A DNA stretch of 54,241 bases from Nitrosomonadales bacterium (lineage in GTDB: Bacteria; Pseudomonadota; Gammaproteobacteria; Burkholderiales; Gallionellaceae). Of this stretch, positions 26,230 to 36,376 are shown one piece after another. The stretch covers positions 1-54,241 of the forward strand of contig JADKHS010000013.1 in assembly GCA_016721605.1 (NCBI GenBank), read 5' to 3'. The notes beneath the pieces were generated by a model, which had not been told where the DNA came from, made no database searches, and saw nothing but the letters and a program-made list of their open reading frames with translations. The position numbers and the translations under genes were made by a program. Each line of letters starts with the position of its first letter. Positions within the stretch are counted from its first letter, which is position 1.

Positions 26230-29200
26230 TTGAAATTGCGTCTTTCTCACGTCAAGATCGCTGGATTCAAATCCTTCGTTGATCCCACCCATATTGCCCT
26301 ACCCGGGCAAGTTGTCGGCATTGTCGGTCCCAATGGCTGCGGGAAATCGAACATCATCGACGCGCTGCGCTGGGTGCTGGGCGAATCTCGCGCTTCGGCG
26401 CTACGCGGCGAATCCATGCAAGATGTCATTTTTAATGGCTCCGGTAAACGCAAACCGGTCTCGCGCGCCAGCGTCGAGCTGATCTTCGATAACAGTTTGG
26501 GCAAGGCTGCTGGCCAATGGTCAAGCTACGCCGAAATCTCTATCAAGCGTGTGCTGCTGCGCGACGGTGATTCCAGCTATCACATCAACAATCAGCATGT
26601 GCGGCGCAAGGATATAACCGACATTTTTCTGGGCACTGGTCTAGGCGCACGAGCCTACGCGATTATCGAACAGGGGATGATTTCGCGCATCATTGAGGCG
26701 AAACCGGAAGAGCTGCGCATATTTCTGGAAGAGGCTGCGGGCGTATCCAAATACCGCGACCGCCGCCGCGAAACTGAACTTCGCATTGCCGATACGCACG
26801 ACAACCTGCTACGCGTTGATGACATCCTGCTGGAGCTGACCAAGCAACTTGCCCATCTGACCGAACAAGCAGCGGTGGCCACGCATTACCGCGAATTAGA
26901 ATCGAAGCGCGACACCACACAACAATTGTTGTGGCTGGTGAATAAACAGGAAGCCGAGTCACGCCGGGACCGTTTTGCCCAAGGAATGGAGAAAACAAAA
27001 AACGAGCTGGAAGCTGAGGCTGCACGACTGCGTGAAATGGAAAGCCAATTGGAACACACGCGCAGTGAGCATTACGCGCAGGCTGATACGCTGCATGCCA
27101 AGCAGGGCGAACTATATGCTGCCAATGCCGAGATTGCGCGGCTAGAGCAGCAGATTGCCCATCTCAACGATCAACGCACGCGCTTGACCCAGCAGACGGC
27201 CAACAGCAAGTTGCAGGTCGAGCAGCAGCGCATTCAGTTGCAAGGCGTGGAGTCTTTACTGGCACATTGGCAGCAACAACAACAAGAAGCCAACATCCGG
27301 GTTGAGAGTTGGGAAAGCCGCGCGAACGCCGAAGCACACCATCTGCCTCAAGCGGAAGAAGCAGCGCGCACCGAACTGGAGCGCCACAACACGATGCAAC
27401 GCGAACAGCTGATCTCGCAGCAACAACTGCAACTGGCTGATACGCAACGCGAACATATCCAACGCAATGTGCAACAACTGGAAGCGCGCCGCTCGCGTTT
27501 GCTGCTGGAACGGGACAACCTGCCGCAGGTGGATAGCGAAGCGCTGGCAGAGACGCAGTCTCTATTCGTCGAGATGGAGATGGAGCGCAACGCACAACAG
27601 CAGCAACTGACACAACTTCAGGCGCAATTACCGGGGGCTGATACGGCACGGCGCGACCAGCGCATCGCAATGCAGGAACTGGAACGGCAACTGTCGCAGG
27701 CGGAGGCGAGACTTTCCGCGTTGCAACAGCTCCAGAAACAGCTCGATAACGACAAGAATCTGAAACAGTGGTTATCCAAACACCAATTAGACCAACTGCC
27801 GCGCCTGTGGCAATCCATCGGTATTGAGGCAGGCTGGGAAGATGCGCTGGAAGCCGTTTTGCGCGAACGTCTCAACGCGCTCGCCCTGCCCCACCTAGAC
27901 AATGCTGCACGTTGGAGCGATGCGCCACCGGCCAGGCTGGCCATATTCGCAACAGACGGAGCATCGAATTTCGAAACCCAACAAGATATTGGGCTGACTC
28001 CGCTGGGGCAGTTTGTAACCTACCATGATCCACAGACTGTGCCCGTAGTGAGAGACTGGCTGTCTGGCGTGTATGTCACAGAAACGCTGGAGCTGGGCTT
28101 AAGCTTACGTGAACAACTGCTTACCGGTACCTGGTTAGTAACCCCGCAGGGACACCTAATTGGCGCGCATAGCGTACTGTTCCATGCTCCAGACAACCAG
28201 ATGCATGGCGTGCTGGCGCGGCAACGCGAAATTGAGCATTTACAGGAGGCAGCACAGCAACAGGCAAAGTCATTGGATCAAGGCAAACATCAGACAGCAC
28301 TAGCTGAAGAAATTTATCACGCTATTGAAAGCCGCATCGCGCTCTTGCGCTCGGCGGACACTGAATTGCAACAGCGCCAACATGGAATGCAGGTACAGAT
28401 TCTGAAATTAACCCAAGCCAACGAACGCAGCCACGAGCGCGCCACGCAGATCGCGCGCGAATTGCAGGAACTGGCCGAACAGTCTGCTGAAGAGCAATAC
28501 CAAAATCAGGAAATCGCCGAGCGCATGGACATTCTGCGTGTAAGCATTGCGGCACAGCAGGTAGAAGCTGAGCAGGTTAGGTTGCAAGCCGCCGCTCAGG
28601 AATCTACGCTGCGCCAACAGCGCGAACGTTCACAAAAAACACGGCACGAATTGCAGGAAGCCCGTTTTTTTGCCAAGACTTGCACAGAAAAAATCGCCGA
28701 TCTACAGCACAATTCTAAACAGATCGAGTCGACGCTGGCGCAGTTAGAACAAACTTTGGTACAAAACCATATGGAGTTAGACCAGATAGAAGACGGCACC
28801 AGCAAGCAACAATTGCAGGAAGCACTGCAACAGCGTCAAGCGCGCGAACAGGCGCTGGCGGAGACACGCAACATACTGGAACAAACCACCAGTAATCTGA
28901 ACAAACTGGAACAGGAGCGCCTGTCCTGCGAACAAAAATTACATCCTTTGCGTGAGAAACTCAGCGAATTTTCACTCAAGGAACAGGAAGCACGTCTGCA
29001 ATCTGAGCAATGGGCAGAGCAATTGCAAGATGTGGATGAAACAGCCCTACTTTCCCTGTTGAAAAACGGCAATATCAAGCTGAATGCGTTACAGAATGAA
29101 TTAAATCGCCTGAACAGCGACATAACTGGACTGGGTTCGGTGAACTTAGCGGCGCTCGAGGAATTAAATACGACACAAGAACGCAAAACCTATCTGGATG

Positions 29201-29760
29201 CTCAAGCGAAAGATTTGGCCGAGGCGATGGATACGCTGAAAGGGGCAATACGCCGCATTGACAAGGAATCGCGTGACTTATTGATGGCCACTTACAATGA
29301 AGTAAATCGCCATCTAGCAGAAATGTTTCCAGTGCTGTTTGGCGGTGGCGAGGCGCGCCTGGTGCTAACTGGCGATGAAATACTGGATAGCGGCGTACAG
29401 GTGATGGCCCAACCACCGGGCAAAAAAAATGCCTCAATTCACTTGCTATCAGGCGGCGAAAAGGCGTTAACTGCAATTGCGCTGGTATTCTCGATGTTCC
29501 AGCTTAACCCCGCTCCTTTCTGCCTATTGGACGAGGTTGATGCCCCGCTGGATGATACCAACACCGAACGCTTGTGCAAGCTGATCCAGAAAATGGCTCA
29601 GCACACCCAATTCATCTTCATCAGCCACAACAAAATCACCATGGAGCTGGCGCAGCAATTGGTAGGTGTAACCATGCAGGAACGGGGTGTATCGCATGTG
29701 GTGGCAGTGGACATTGAAGAGGCACTACGCCTGCGTGACGACAGTACAATAGCCGCATAG
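26230..29760 (+). CDS. smc: chromosome segregation ATPase SMC
   Basis: 1176 residues, intact. The Walker A motif is GIVGPNGCGKSNIIDALRWVLGE (about 30-52) in the N-terminal head. Two very long Gln/Glu/Arg-rich coiled coils (about 170-500 and 650-1000) flank a central hinge at about 515-660. The C-terminal head has the signature LLSGGEKALTAIAL and Walker B CLLDEVDAPLDDTNTERL. SMC dimers with ScpAB organise and separate chromosomes. Translation begins at TTG (26230) because no ATG gives the conserved LRLSHVKIAGFKSFVDPT start. It is one of the cleanest reading frames in the window. Confidence 0.97.
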   Translation: MKLRLSHVKIAGFKSFVDPTHIALPGQVVGIVGPNGCGKSNIIDALRWVLGESRASALRGESMQDVIFNGSGKRKPVSRASVELIFDNSLGKAAGQWSSYAEISIKRVLLRDGDSSYHINNQHVRRKDITDIFLGTGLGARAYAIIEQGMISRIIEAKPEELRIFLEEAAGVSKYRDRRRETELRIADTHDNLLRVDDILLELTKQLAHLTEQAAVATHYRELESKRDTTQQLLWLVNKQEAESRRDRFAQGMEKTKNELEAEAARLREMESQLEHTRSEHYAQADTLHAKQGELYAANAEIARLEQQIAHLNDQRTRLTQQTANSKLQVEQQRIQLQGVESLLAHWQQQQQEANIRVESWESRANAEAHHLPQAEEAARTELERHNTMQREQLISQQQLQLADTQREHIQRNVQQLEARRSRLLLERDNLPQVDSEALAETQSLFVEMEMERNAQQQQLTQLQAQLPGADTARRDQRIAMQELERQLSQAEARLSALQQLQKQLDNDKNLKQWLSKHQLDQLPRLWQSIGIEAGWEDALEAVLRERLNALALPHLDNAARWSDAPPARLAIFATDGASNFETQQDIGLTPLGQFVTYHDPQTVPVVRDWLSGVYVTETLELGLSLREQLLTGTWLVTPQGHLIGAHSVLFHAPDNQMHGVLARQREIEHLQEAAQQQAKSLDQGKHQTALAEEIYHAIESRIALLRSADTELQQRQHGMQVQILKLTQANERSHERATQIARELQELAEQSAEEQYQNQEIAERMDILRVSIAAQQVEAEQVRLQAAAQESTLRQQRERSQKTRHELQEARFFAKTCTEKIADLQHNSKQIESTLAQLEQTLVQNHMELDQIEDGTSKQQLQEALQQRQAREQALAETRNILEQTTSNLNKLEQERLSCEQKLHPLREKLSEFSLKEQEARLQSEQWAEQLQDVDETALLSLLKNGNIKLNALQNELNRLNSDITGLGSVNLAALEELNTTQERKTYLDAQAKDLAEAMDTLKGAIRRIDKESRDLLMATYNEVNRHLAEMFPVLFGGGEARLVLTGDEILDSGVQVMAQPPGKKNASIHLLSGGEKALTAIALVFSMFQLNPAPFCLLDEVDAPLDDTNTERLCKLIQKMAQHTQFIFISHNKITMELAQQLVGVTMQERGVSHVVAVDIEEALRLRDDSTIAA

Positions 29761-29849
29761 CAATGCTTAATGCGCTACATGACAGCCTTAGATATACATT
29801 CGCAATATTGCCGTAAAATTTTACTCAAACTCTCTTTACGCACATAAGG

Positions 29850-30749
29850 TTAACCACGCCGCGTATTTCGCCCACGAGTAACGGCGGCGCTTTCCATCCA
29901 TTTCTTGATGCGGTTGGCATCGCCAACACGCGTATTTTTTCCTTGTGAATCCAACAGCACAATGATTACTGGACGTTGCATAATGCGGGCATGCATTACT
30001 AAACAGCGCCCCGCTTCATTGATATAACCAGTTTTACTTACACCGATATCCCAAGATGCATTTTTCACCAATGGATTGGTATTTCCAAAACGCAGCGGAG
30101 GGAATCCAGGCACCGCAACCAAATGTGACGCCGTAGTACTGTACTTATGGATGAGCTCATAATGTTGCGCTGCAATCAACATTTTTACCAAGTCCTGAGC
30201 AGTGGAGGTATTACCACTATTCAAACCAGTCGCATCACGAAAATGGGTTTTCGTCATACCTAGTTCGAGCGCTTTGGCATTCATCATCGCCACGGCTGCA
30301 CTGGTGCCCCCCGGATAAGTACGCGCTAAAGCTGCGGCCGCGCGATTCTCCGAGGACATTAATGCCAGATTGAGCAATTCACCACGTGTCAGCGTCATAC
30401 CGATGCGCATACGCGAATGGCTACCTTTGAGAATATCAAAATCAAATACACTAATAGTAATTTTTTCTTCTAAGGGTAATTCTGCGTCCAACACTACGAT
30501 TGCAGTCATCAGCTTGGTGATGGATGCAATCGGTACGACAGCATTCGCATTCTTGCTATATAGGGGACGTTGCTCTTGTTCATCGTAGATCATCGCAATC
30601 GATGAACCCAGCTTCGGCGAAGAAGTGTATTTCATTACCGTCGATGTCAGATCGTCGACCTGCTTTTGGGTAATTGCTTTATTAGGTGCAGCCTGCGCTA
30701 CCAATACGGGCGCTAAAAGCAACACCAACATAATAAGTTTTTTGCACAT
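29850..30749 (-). CDS. pbpG: D-alanyl-D-alanine endopeptidase, PBP7/PbpG type
   Basis: 299 residues from MCKKLIMLVLLL, a signal peptide cleaved near VAQAAPN. Serine-peptidase S11 motifs are SITK (Ser76, Lys79), SSEN and KTG, with SRMRIGMTLTRGELLNLALMSSENRAAAALA around the second. The absence of a long C-terminal anchoring domain points to the PBP7 group, which cuts peptidoglycan cross-links in the periplasm, rather than DacA/DacC. The start at 30749 is chosen because the signal peptide begins there; an upstream in-frame start at 30836 adds 29 unlikely residues. Confidence 0.9.
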   Translation of the reverse strand: MCKKLIMLVLLLAPVLVAQAAPNKAITQKQVDDLTSTVMKYTSSPKLGSSIAMIYDEQEQRPLYSKNANAVVPIASITKLMTAIVVLDAELPLEEKITISVFDFDILKGSHSRMRIGMTLTRGELLNLALMSSENRAAAALARTYPGGTSAAVAMMNAKALELGMTKTHFRDATGLNSGNTSTAQDLVKMLIAAQHYELIHKYSTTASHLVAVPGFPPLRFGNTNPLVKNASWDIGVSKTGYINEAGRCLVMHARIMQRPVIIVLLDSQGKNTRVGDANRIKKWMESAAVTRGRNTRRG

Positions 30750-30891
30750 ATCTTCAAACCCATCGAGAAAAACTATTAAGCGGAGCATACCGCAACATGG
30801 AGATAAATCAAAGGTGTTGGTTCTTTCAATATCCAATCAGTCTGAAGTTCTGAATCAGCCACAAAAGGCGATTGTCACGCCTTAACGCAAA

Positions 30892-32070
30892 TTAAACAGT
30901 AGAATCCAACTGATTCTTAGGCAACACCACTATCCTTAACTTCCACAATATCAACAATAATCCCAATAGTGCCGCTACGGCGCTAAATGAGTACATCACG
31001 CTTGCGCCCCAGTGTTCCCATAGCGGGCCGCTCAATAATCCACCTACCATGCCGCCAGCGCCGTAAGTAATGCTACCAAACAGCGCCTGCCCCTTGGACT
31101 GGTGCCGTCCGCGAAAAAACTGATGTACCAACGCCATAGCCACTGCATGGAAAGCACCGAAAGTAGCGGCATGTAATACTTGCGCAAACAACATCAACGA
31201 CAGCAAACCCACTCCCCAACCAATCAGTACAAAACGCAGCACTGCACAGGCAAAACTTACAATCATTATTTGCGACAGCGTAAAGCGCAACATTAGCCAT
31301 GGCATGACAAAAAATACCGCGATTTCACAGATTACACCCAATGCCCACAGCCAACCAACCGCGCTTTTCGAATAGTCATTCTCCACCAGATAAATCGAAT
31401 AGAAAGTGTAATAAGGCCCATGCGCTAAAGCCATCAGGAAACATGCGCCAAACAACACCAGCACTTGCGGTTGCAATACTAAACGCAGGATGGGCTGGCT
31501 GTCGGTATGGTGCGCCAGCACTTCGGTAGGTGGGATTTGACGCGCGAACAGCAAAATACCTAGTTTTATCGCCACACCTACCCACAATATCCAAGCGATA
31601 GCAATGTGGTCAAACGCGTAGCCCAGCCCCAATACCGCCACAATAAAACCAACCGAACCCCAAGAACGAATACGTCCGTAGCGCGCCGTATGCTTACCCA
31701 GATAGGTCAGCGTAGTCGCCTCCACTAGCGGCATGGAAGCACTCCAAAAAAAGCTCATCACCATCATCACCAGCAACAAGCCGATGAATTCAGTCGTGAA
31801 GAACACTCCTACATAACTGAGGACACTACACAGCGCCGCTAGTTGCACCACCAGTAAACGCTGCCCAGTATGGTCGGCCAACCAGCCCCATAGTGTAGGA
31901 GACAACATCCGCATTACTGGCTGCACCGACATTAAAACGGCAATTTGCATTGCATCAAAATGGATAGATTTCAGATACAAACTCCAGTACGGCGCGAACA
32001 TGCCCACAAAAGCAAAGTAAAAGAAATAAAAACCGGCGATACGCCAGTGGTAGTTTTTATGAAGGGTCAC
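30892..32070 (-). CDS. MFS transporter, HcaT/PPP-like family
   Basis: 392 residues with about 12 membrane helices. It opens with YHWRIAGFYFFYFAFVGMFAPYWSLYLKSIHFDAMQIAVLMSVQPVMRMLSPTLWGWLADHTG, the pattern of the MFS_1-like/3-phenylpropionate (HcaT) and LacY-related group. The HTARYGRIRSWGSVGFIV loop is also typical. Substrate cannot be deduced; many betaproteobacterial members are uncharacterised. It starts at GTG 32070. It is divergent from the grpE heat-shock operon and followed by pbpG after 142 bases. Confidence 0.85.
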   Translation of the reverse strand: MTLHKNYHWRIAGFYFFYFAFVGMFAPYWSLYLKSIHFDAMQIAVLMSVQPVMRMLSPTLWGWLADHTGQRLLVVQLAALCSVLSYVGVFFTTEFIGLLLVMMVMSFFWSASMPLVEATTLTYLGKHTARYGRIRSWGSVGFIVAVLGLGYAFDHIAIAWILWVGVAIKLGILLFARQIPPTEVLAHHTDSQPILRLVLQPQVLVLFGACFLMALAHGPYYTFYSIYLVENDYSKSAVGWLWALGVICEIAVFFVMPWLMLRFTLSQIMIVSFACAVLRFVLIGWGVGLLSLMLFAQVLHAATFGAFHAVAMALVHQFFRGRHQSKGQALFGSITYGAGGMVGGLLSGPLWEHWGASVMYSFSAVAALLGLLLILWKLRIVVLPKNQLDSTV

Positions 32071-32154
32071 AGCAACAAAAATGGGGTTAAACCTGCGGCC
32101 AGCATCCGCAAAAGCGCATTATCTCACGTGAATAAAATAATATTGCGCAATGCT

Positions 32155-32180
32155 CTTGAAATCAAAAAAGTCGACCCCAT
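32155..32180 (+). promoter_or_regulatory. sigma-32 heat-shock promoter of grpE
   Basis: CTTGAAA at 32155-32161 and CCCCAT at 32175-32180, 13 nt apart, are both perfect matches to the sigma-32 (RpoH) -35 and -10 boxes, with TTT following. Distance to the grpE ATG is about 42 nt. Confidence 0.85.
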
Positions 32181-32222
32181 TTTCACGCTACACATTTTTA
32201 AAAAACCATTTTGGAGAAGCAG

Positions 32223-32759
32223 ATGGAACCCACAGAAGCCTCATCCCAGCAGCCTGGACAGGCTAGCCAAGCTGAAGATACGCATAACCCAGAGGTTATG
32301 CCAAGCATTGAAGAGATGCTGCAACAAGCCGAGCGAAAGGCACAGGAACACTATGACGCTTGGATGTACGCCAAGGCGGAAGGCGAAAATATTCGCCGTC
32401 GCGCGCAAGAAGATGTTAGCAAAGCAAAGAAATTGGCTGTGGAGCATTTTTCCAATGAAATGCTGATGGTAAAGGATAGCTTGGAAGCGGGATTAGCTGT
32501 TGAAACCGCCACGGTAGAAAGTTTCAAGAGCGGTATGGAACTCACCCTGAAGCAGCTCGCTGCTGTATTCACTAAATTTAACATCAAAGAAATCAATCCG
32601 CTCGGCGAAAAATTCGACGCCCACAAGCACCAAGCCATCAGCATGGTTGACAGTGAACAAGAAGCCAACACGGTAGTGAGCGTCATGCAGAAGGGCTATC
32701 AGCTACACGATCGGATATTGCGTCCTGCATTGGTAATGGTAGCCAAGGCGAAGGAATAG
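32223..32759 (+). CDS. grpE: nucleotide exchange factor GrpE
   Basis: 178 residues. A polar N-terminal tail and long helix (MLQQAERKAQEHYDAWMYAKAEGENIRRRAQEDVSKAKKLAVEHFSNEML) give the dimer stalk. The C-terminal beta-wing contains INPLGEKFDAHKHQAISMV and VMQKGYQLHDRILRPALVMVAK, the family signature. It releases ADP from DnaK. The start at 32223 follows GGAGAAG. It is the first gene of the grpE-dnaK-dnaJ block, driven by a heat-shock promoter. Confidence 0.95.
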   Translation: MEPTEASSQQPGQASQAEDTHNPEVMPSIEEMLQQAERKAQEHYDAWMYAKAEGENIRRRAQEDVSKAKKLAVEHFSNEMLMVKDSLEAGLAVETATVESFKSGMELTLKQLAAVFTKFNIKEINPLGEKFDAHKHQAISMVDSEQEANTVVSVMQKGYQLHDRILRPALVMVAKAKE

Positions 32760-32840
32760 CGGCCTTGTAACCAAGTAGTTATCCACTGCTTCTTAAAAAA
32801 TTATATTTTTGCGTAGTTTTGCGAAAAATTGATCGTAACA

Positions 32841-32866
32841 CTTGAAATACACATCTGCTGCCCACA
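32841..32866 (+). promoter_or_regulatory. sigma-32-like promoter of dnaK
   Basis: CTTGAAA at 32841-32847 is a perfect -35 box. CCCACA at 32861-32866 (13 nt later) is a partial match to CCCCAT. It lies about 57 nt before the dnaK start, so dnaK can be transcribed separately from grpE. Confidence 0.7.
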
Positions 32867-32922
32867 GATTAATGCAACACAGGCAGCAAAGACTTTCAAC
32901 ATTACAACGAAAAGGAAACGTT

Positions 32923-34866
32923 ATGGGAAAAATTATTGGTATTGACTTGGGCACCACAAACTCGTGCGTTGCTGTCATGGAAAACGGCAAACCTAAGGTA
33001 ATTGAGAACGCCGAGGGTACGCGTACCACACCTTCCATTATCGCTTACATGGAAGACGGCGAAGTATTGATTGGCGCGCCGGCCAAACGGCAAGCAGTGA
33101 CCAACCCAAAAAACACGCTGTATGGTGTAAAGCGACTGATCGGACGTCGTTTTGAAGAGCCAATGGTGCAAAAGGATATGGGCATGGTGCCGTATGGCAT
33201 CGTTAAGGCCAAAAACGGTGATGCATGGGTTAAAGTCCGTGACAAGGACATTTCCATTCCGGAAATTTCCGCGCAAGTGCTCATGAAAATGAAAAAAACT
33301 GCCGAGGATTATCTAGGCGAATCGGTTAGTGAAGCTGTCATCACGGTGCCTGCTTACTTCAACGATAGTCAACGCCAGGCCACTAAGGACGCGGGCCGCA
33401 TTGCAGGTTTGGAAGTAAAGCGCATTATTAATGAGCCAACTGCGGCTGCGTTGGCATTTGGTATGGATAAGCAGGAAGGTGACCGCAAGATTGCGGTTTA
33501 TGACTTGGGCGGCGGCACTTTCGATATTTCCATTATCGACATCGCTGAAATTGACGGTGAACACCAGTTCGAAGTGCTGTCCACTAACGGCGACACCTTC
33601 CTCGGCGGCGAAGATTTCGACATGCGCGTTATTGAATTCCTGGTAGAAGAATTCAAGAAAGAAAGCGGTATCGACCTAAAGAAAGATATGTTAGCTCTGC
33701 AGCGCCTGAAAGACGCAGCAGAAAAAGCCAAAATTGAACTGTCTTCCGCACAGCAAACTGAGGTGAACCTGCCTTACATCACGGCAGATGCCAGCGGTCC
33801 GAAACATCTGGCCATCAAGATTACCCGCGCCAAGCTTGAAAGCCTGGTGGAAGAACTAGTCGCGCGTACCATAGCCCCCTGTAAGATTGCCATGAAAGAT
33901 GCGGGCGTTTCCAGCGCCGACATCTCCGACGTGATTCTGGTAGGTGGACAAACGCGGATGCCCATGGTGCAGGATAAAGTCAAGGAGTTCTTCGGCAAGG
34001 AAGCGCGCCGCGACGTCAACCCAGACGAGGCAGTGGCAGTGGGCGCGGCCATTCAGGGTGGTGTGCTGCAAGGCGAGGTTAAAGATGTCCTGCTACTGGA
34101 TGTAACCCCACTCAGCTTGGGTATTGAAACCTTGGGCGGCGTAATGACTAAACTGATCAAGAAAAATACCACTATCCCAACCAAGGCCTCGCAAGTATTT
34201 TCTACCGCCGATGACAATCAGAGTGCAGTGACCATACACGTGCTGCAAGGCGAGCGTGAAGTTGTTTCTGGAAATAAGAGCTTGGGACAATTCAATCTCT
34301 CCGATATTCCGCCTTCACCGCGGGGCATGCCACAGATTGAAGTGACTTTCGACATTGACGCCAACGGAATTCTGCATGTAGGCGCAAAAGACAAAGCGAC
34401 CGGCAAAGAATCCAAAATTACCATCAAGGCCAATTCTGGTTTGTCCGAAGCTGAAATTCAAAAAATGGTACAAGATGCAGAAACGTATGCCGATGACGAC
34501 CGCAAAGCGATCGAATTGGTTACATCGCGGAATCAGCTGGATGCATTAATTCACTCTACGCAGAAGTCTATGAAGGAGTATGGTGAGCAACTGAGTGAAG
34601 ATGAAAAAACTGCGGTAGAGTCCGCTTTGAAAGAAGCCCAAGATGTAGTGAAAGGCGACGACAAAGAAATTATCGACGCCAAAGCTGAAGCACTCTCCAC
34701 CGCCGCGCACAAACTGTCAGAAAAAATGCATGCCGCTGAAGCTAGCCAATCCCACCAGCCTGGTGAATCTGGCGCGCAAGCCGACAGCAAGAAAGATGAC
34801 AGTGATGTCGTAGATGCCGAGTTCACCGAAGTAAAAGATGAGAAAGTAAAAGACGATAAGAAGTAA
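32923..34866 (+). CDS. dnaK: molecular chaperone DnaK (Hsp70)
   Basis: 647 residues from MGKIIGIDLGTTNSCVAVM. Actin-like ATPase motifs include VPAYFNDSQRQATKDAGRIAGLEVKRIINEPTAAALAFG, AVYDLGGGTFDISI and DVILVGGQTRMPMVQ. The linker DVLLLDVTPLSLGIET leads to the peptide-binding domain, and the acidic C-terminus ends DVVDAEFTEVKDEK. It refolds proteins with DnaJ and GrpE. The start at 32923 has AAAGGAA upstream and matches the family. The frame is intact. Confidence 0.98.
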   Translation: MGKIIGIDLGTTNSCVAVMENGKPKVIENAEGTRTTPSIIAYMEDGEVLIGAPAKRQAVTNPKNTLYGVKRLIGRRFEEPMVQKDMGMVPYGIVKAKNGDAWVKVRDKDISIPEISAQVLMKMKKTAEDYLGESVSEAVITVPAYFNDSQRQATKDAGRIAGLEVKRIINEPTAAALAFGMDKQEGDRKIAVYDLGGGTFDISIIDIAEIDGEHQFEVLSTNGDTFLGGEDFDMRVIEFLVEEFKKESGIDLKKDMLALQRLKDAAEKAKIELSSAQQTEVNLPYITADASGPKHLAIKITRAKLESLVEELVARTIAPCKIAMKDAGVSSADISDVILVGGQTRMPMVQDKVKEFFGKEARRDVNPDEAVAVGAAIQGGVLQGEVKDVLLLDVTPLSLGIETLGGVMTKLIKKNTTIPTKASQVFSTADDNQSAVTIHVLQGEREVVSGNKSLGQFNLSDIPPSPRGMPQIEVTFDIDANGILHVGAKDKATGKESKITIKANSGLSEAEIQKMVQDAETYADDDRKAIELVTSRNQLDALIHSTQKSMKEYGEQLSEDEKTAVESALKEAQDVVKGDDKEIIDAKAEALSTAAHKLSEKMHAAEASQSHQPGESGAQADSKKDDSDVVDAEFTEVKDEKVKDDKK

Positions 34867-34880
34867 TATAAAAGGAACGG

Positions 34881-34931
34881 GAGATGTCTGAAAGACAATC
34901 GCTGCAACTTCGAAAGTCTACGCGACATCTC
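34881..34931 (+). other. long inverted repeat just after dnaK
   Basis: GAGATGTC (34881-34888) is complementary to GACATCTC (34924-34931), with a second inner pairing AGAC/GTCT, making a stem-loop of about 50 nt in the dnaK 3' leader. It has no T tract. It could stabilise or process the dnaK transcript before dnaJ. Confidence 0.4.
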
Positions 34932-34970
34932 TCTTGCCTTACCAAAAAATTATGATTGATTCAGCCTGAT

Positions 34971-35000
34971 ACAGCGATACCCTCTTTGGGTTATCGCTGT
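34971..35000 (+). terminator. possible terminator or attenuator between dnaK and dnaJ
   Basis: ACAGCGATA and TATCGCTGT pair over 9 bp and are extended by CCC/GGG across one bulged T; the loop is TCTTT. The following sequence (TATTGG) is not a good T run, so termination would be partial. The whole dnaK-dnaJ gap is 328 nt and holds no gene. Confidence 0.55.
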
Positions 35001-35194
35001 TATTGGTTCACTGCTAAAATTGAACAAATTGAGCATACTCGCTAGTCTAAATTTATCGAAAAAAATGATGAAGGACTGAGGATAAAAGACTAAACAAAAA
35101 ATAGATGCTATTTCCGGATTTATCAAGCTAATTCAATATTAGAAACTAATTACATAAATCTTAACTTTTTAACCCCTTTTCGCTTCATGCAAAA

Positions 35195-36325
35195 ATGAAA
35201 AAACGTGACTATTACGAAATATTAGGCGTCAACCGTGACGCGTCAGAAGATGACATAAAAAAATCTTATCGCAAGCTGGCGATGAAGCACCATCCTGACC
35301 GTAATCCAGACAACCCCAAGGCTGAAGAGCTCTTCAAAGAGGCCAAAGAAGCTTACGAGGTACTATCCGATTCGCAGAAACGCGCGGGTTATGACCAGTT
35401 TGGACACGCCGCAGCCGATGCCGGCATGGGCTCGGGAGGATTTAGTGGCGGCTCAGCCGGCTCCCATTTCGGCGATATCTTCGGCGACATTTTTGGTGCC
35501 GGAATGAGCGGGGCAAGCTCACGCGGACACAACCAAATGCACCGTGGTGCCGACCTGAGCTACAACTTAGAAGTCACGTTGGAACAGGCAGCACGCGGTA
35601 CCGAAACGCAAATTCGCATACCGACCATGACCAAGTGCGATACCTGCCATGGCAGCGGTGCCAAGCCAGGTACGAGCACAACCACCTGTACCACTTGCGG
35701 TGGGCACGGACAAGTACGCATGCAACAGGGGGGATTCTTTTCTATCCAGCAAACCTGCCCACGCTGCCATGGAAGCGGCAAATCCATTATATCGCCGTGC
35801 GGTTCTTGCCACGGCTCAGGTCGCATCAAGCAGCATAAGACACTATCTATAAAAATTCCGGTCGGGGTTGACAACGATGACCGCATCCGCCTATCCGGCG
35901 AAGGGGAACTCGGTAGCAACGGAGGTCCACCCGGCGATTTGTATGTGGTCATCCGTATCACACCGCACTCGGTATTCCAGCGCGACCATAATGACCTGCA
36001 TTGCGAAATGCCAATCAGCTTTGTTGTTGCGGCGCTGGGGGGCGAAATTGAAATCCCCACTCTGGATGGCTCCGCGCGCATCAAAATTCCAGCTGAAACG
36101 CAATCCGGCAAAGTCTTCCGTCTTCGCGGCAAAGGAATCAAAGGGGTACGCAGTTCAACCTTTGGCGACCTCCACTGCCACGTAATGATAGAAACCCCAG
36201 CCAATCTCACTGATCGGCAAAAAGAGTTGCTACGCGAATTCGAGCAAATAAACGAAGAAGATAGCGCACACCATAGTCCACGCGCGAAATCCTGGATGGA
36301 CAAGGTTAAGGAATTCTTCGGATAG
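35195..36325 (+). CDS. dnaJ: co-chaperone DnaJ (Hsp40)
   Basis: 376 residues. The J domain carries HPD at 33-35 (KLAMKHHPDRNPDN), followed by a Gly-rich region (GMGSGGFSGGSAGSHFGDIFGDIFG). Four zinc motifs of CxxCxGxG type follow (CDTCHGSG, CTTCGGHG, CPRCHGSG, CGSCHGSG), then the C-terminal substrate-binding domains (DNDDRIRLSGEGELGSNGGPPGDLYVVI). It stimulates DnaK ATPase. There is no ribosome binding site at the ATG, so translation may be weak. Confidence 0.97.
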   Translation: MKKRDYYEILGVNRDASEDDIKKSYRKLAMKHHPDRNPDNPKAEELFKEAKEAYEVLSDSQKRAGYDQFGHAAADAGMGSGGFSGGSAGSHFGDIFGDIFGAGMSGASSRGHNQMHRGADLSYNLEVTLEQAARGTETQIRIPTMTKCDTCHGSGAKPGTSTTTCTTCGGHGQVRMQQGGFFSIQQTCPRCHGSGKSIISPCGSCHGSGRIKQHKTLSIKIPVGVDNDDRIRLSGEGELGSNGGPPGDLYVVIRITPHSVFQRDHNDLHCEMPISFVVAALGGEIEIPTLDGSARIKIPAETQSGKVFRLRGKGIKGVRSSTFGDLHCHVMIETPANLTDRQKELLREFEQINEEDSAHHSPRAKSWMDKVKEFFG

Positions 36326-36376
36326 TACGTGAGTTTGCCTCAGGATATTTTGAATAGGCGATATTGCCGATAAACT

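Noticed and set aside
26247..29476. Many minus-strand and alternate-frame reads inside smc
   Set aside because: They are shadows of the coiled-coil coding sequence.
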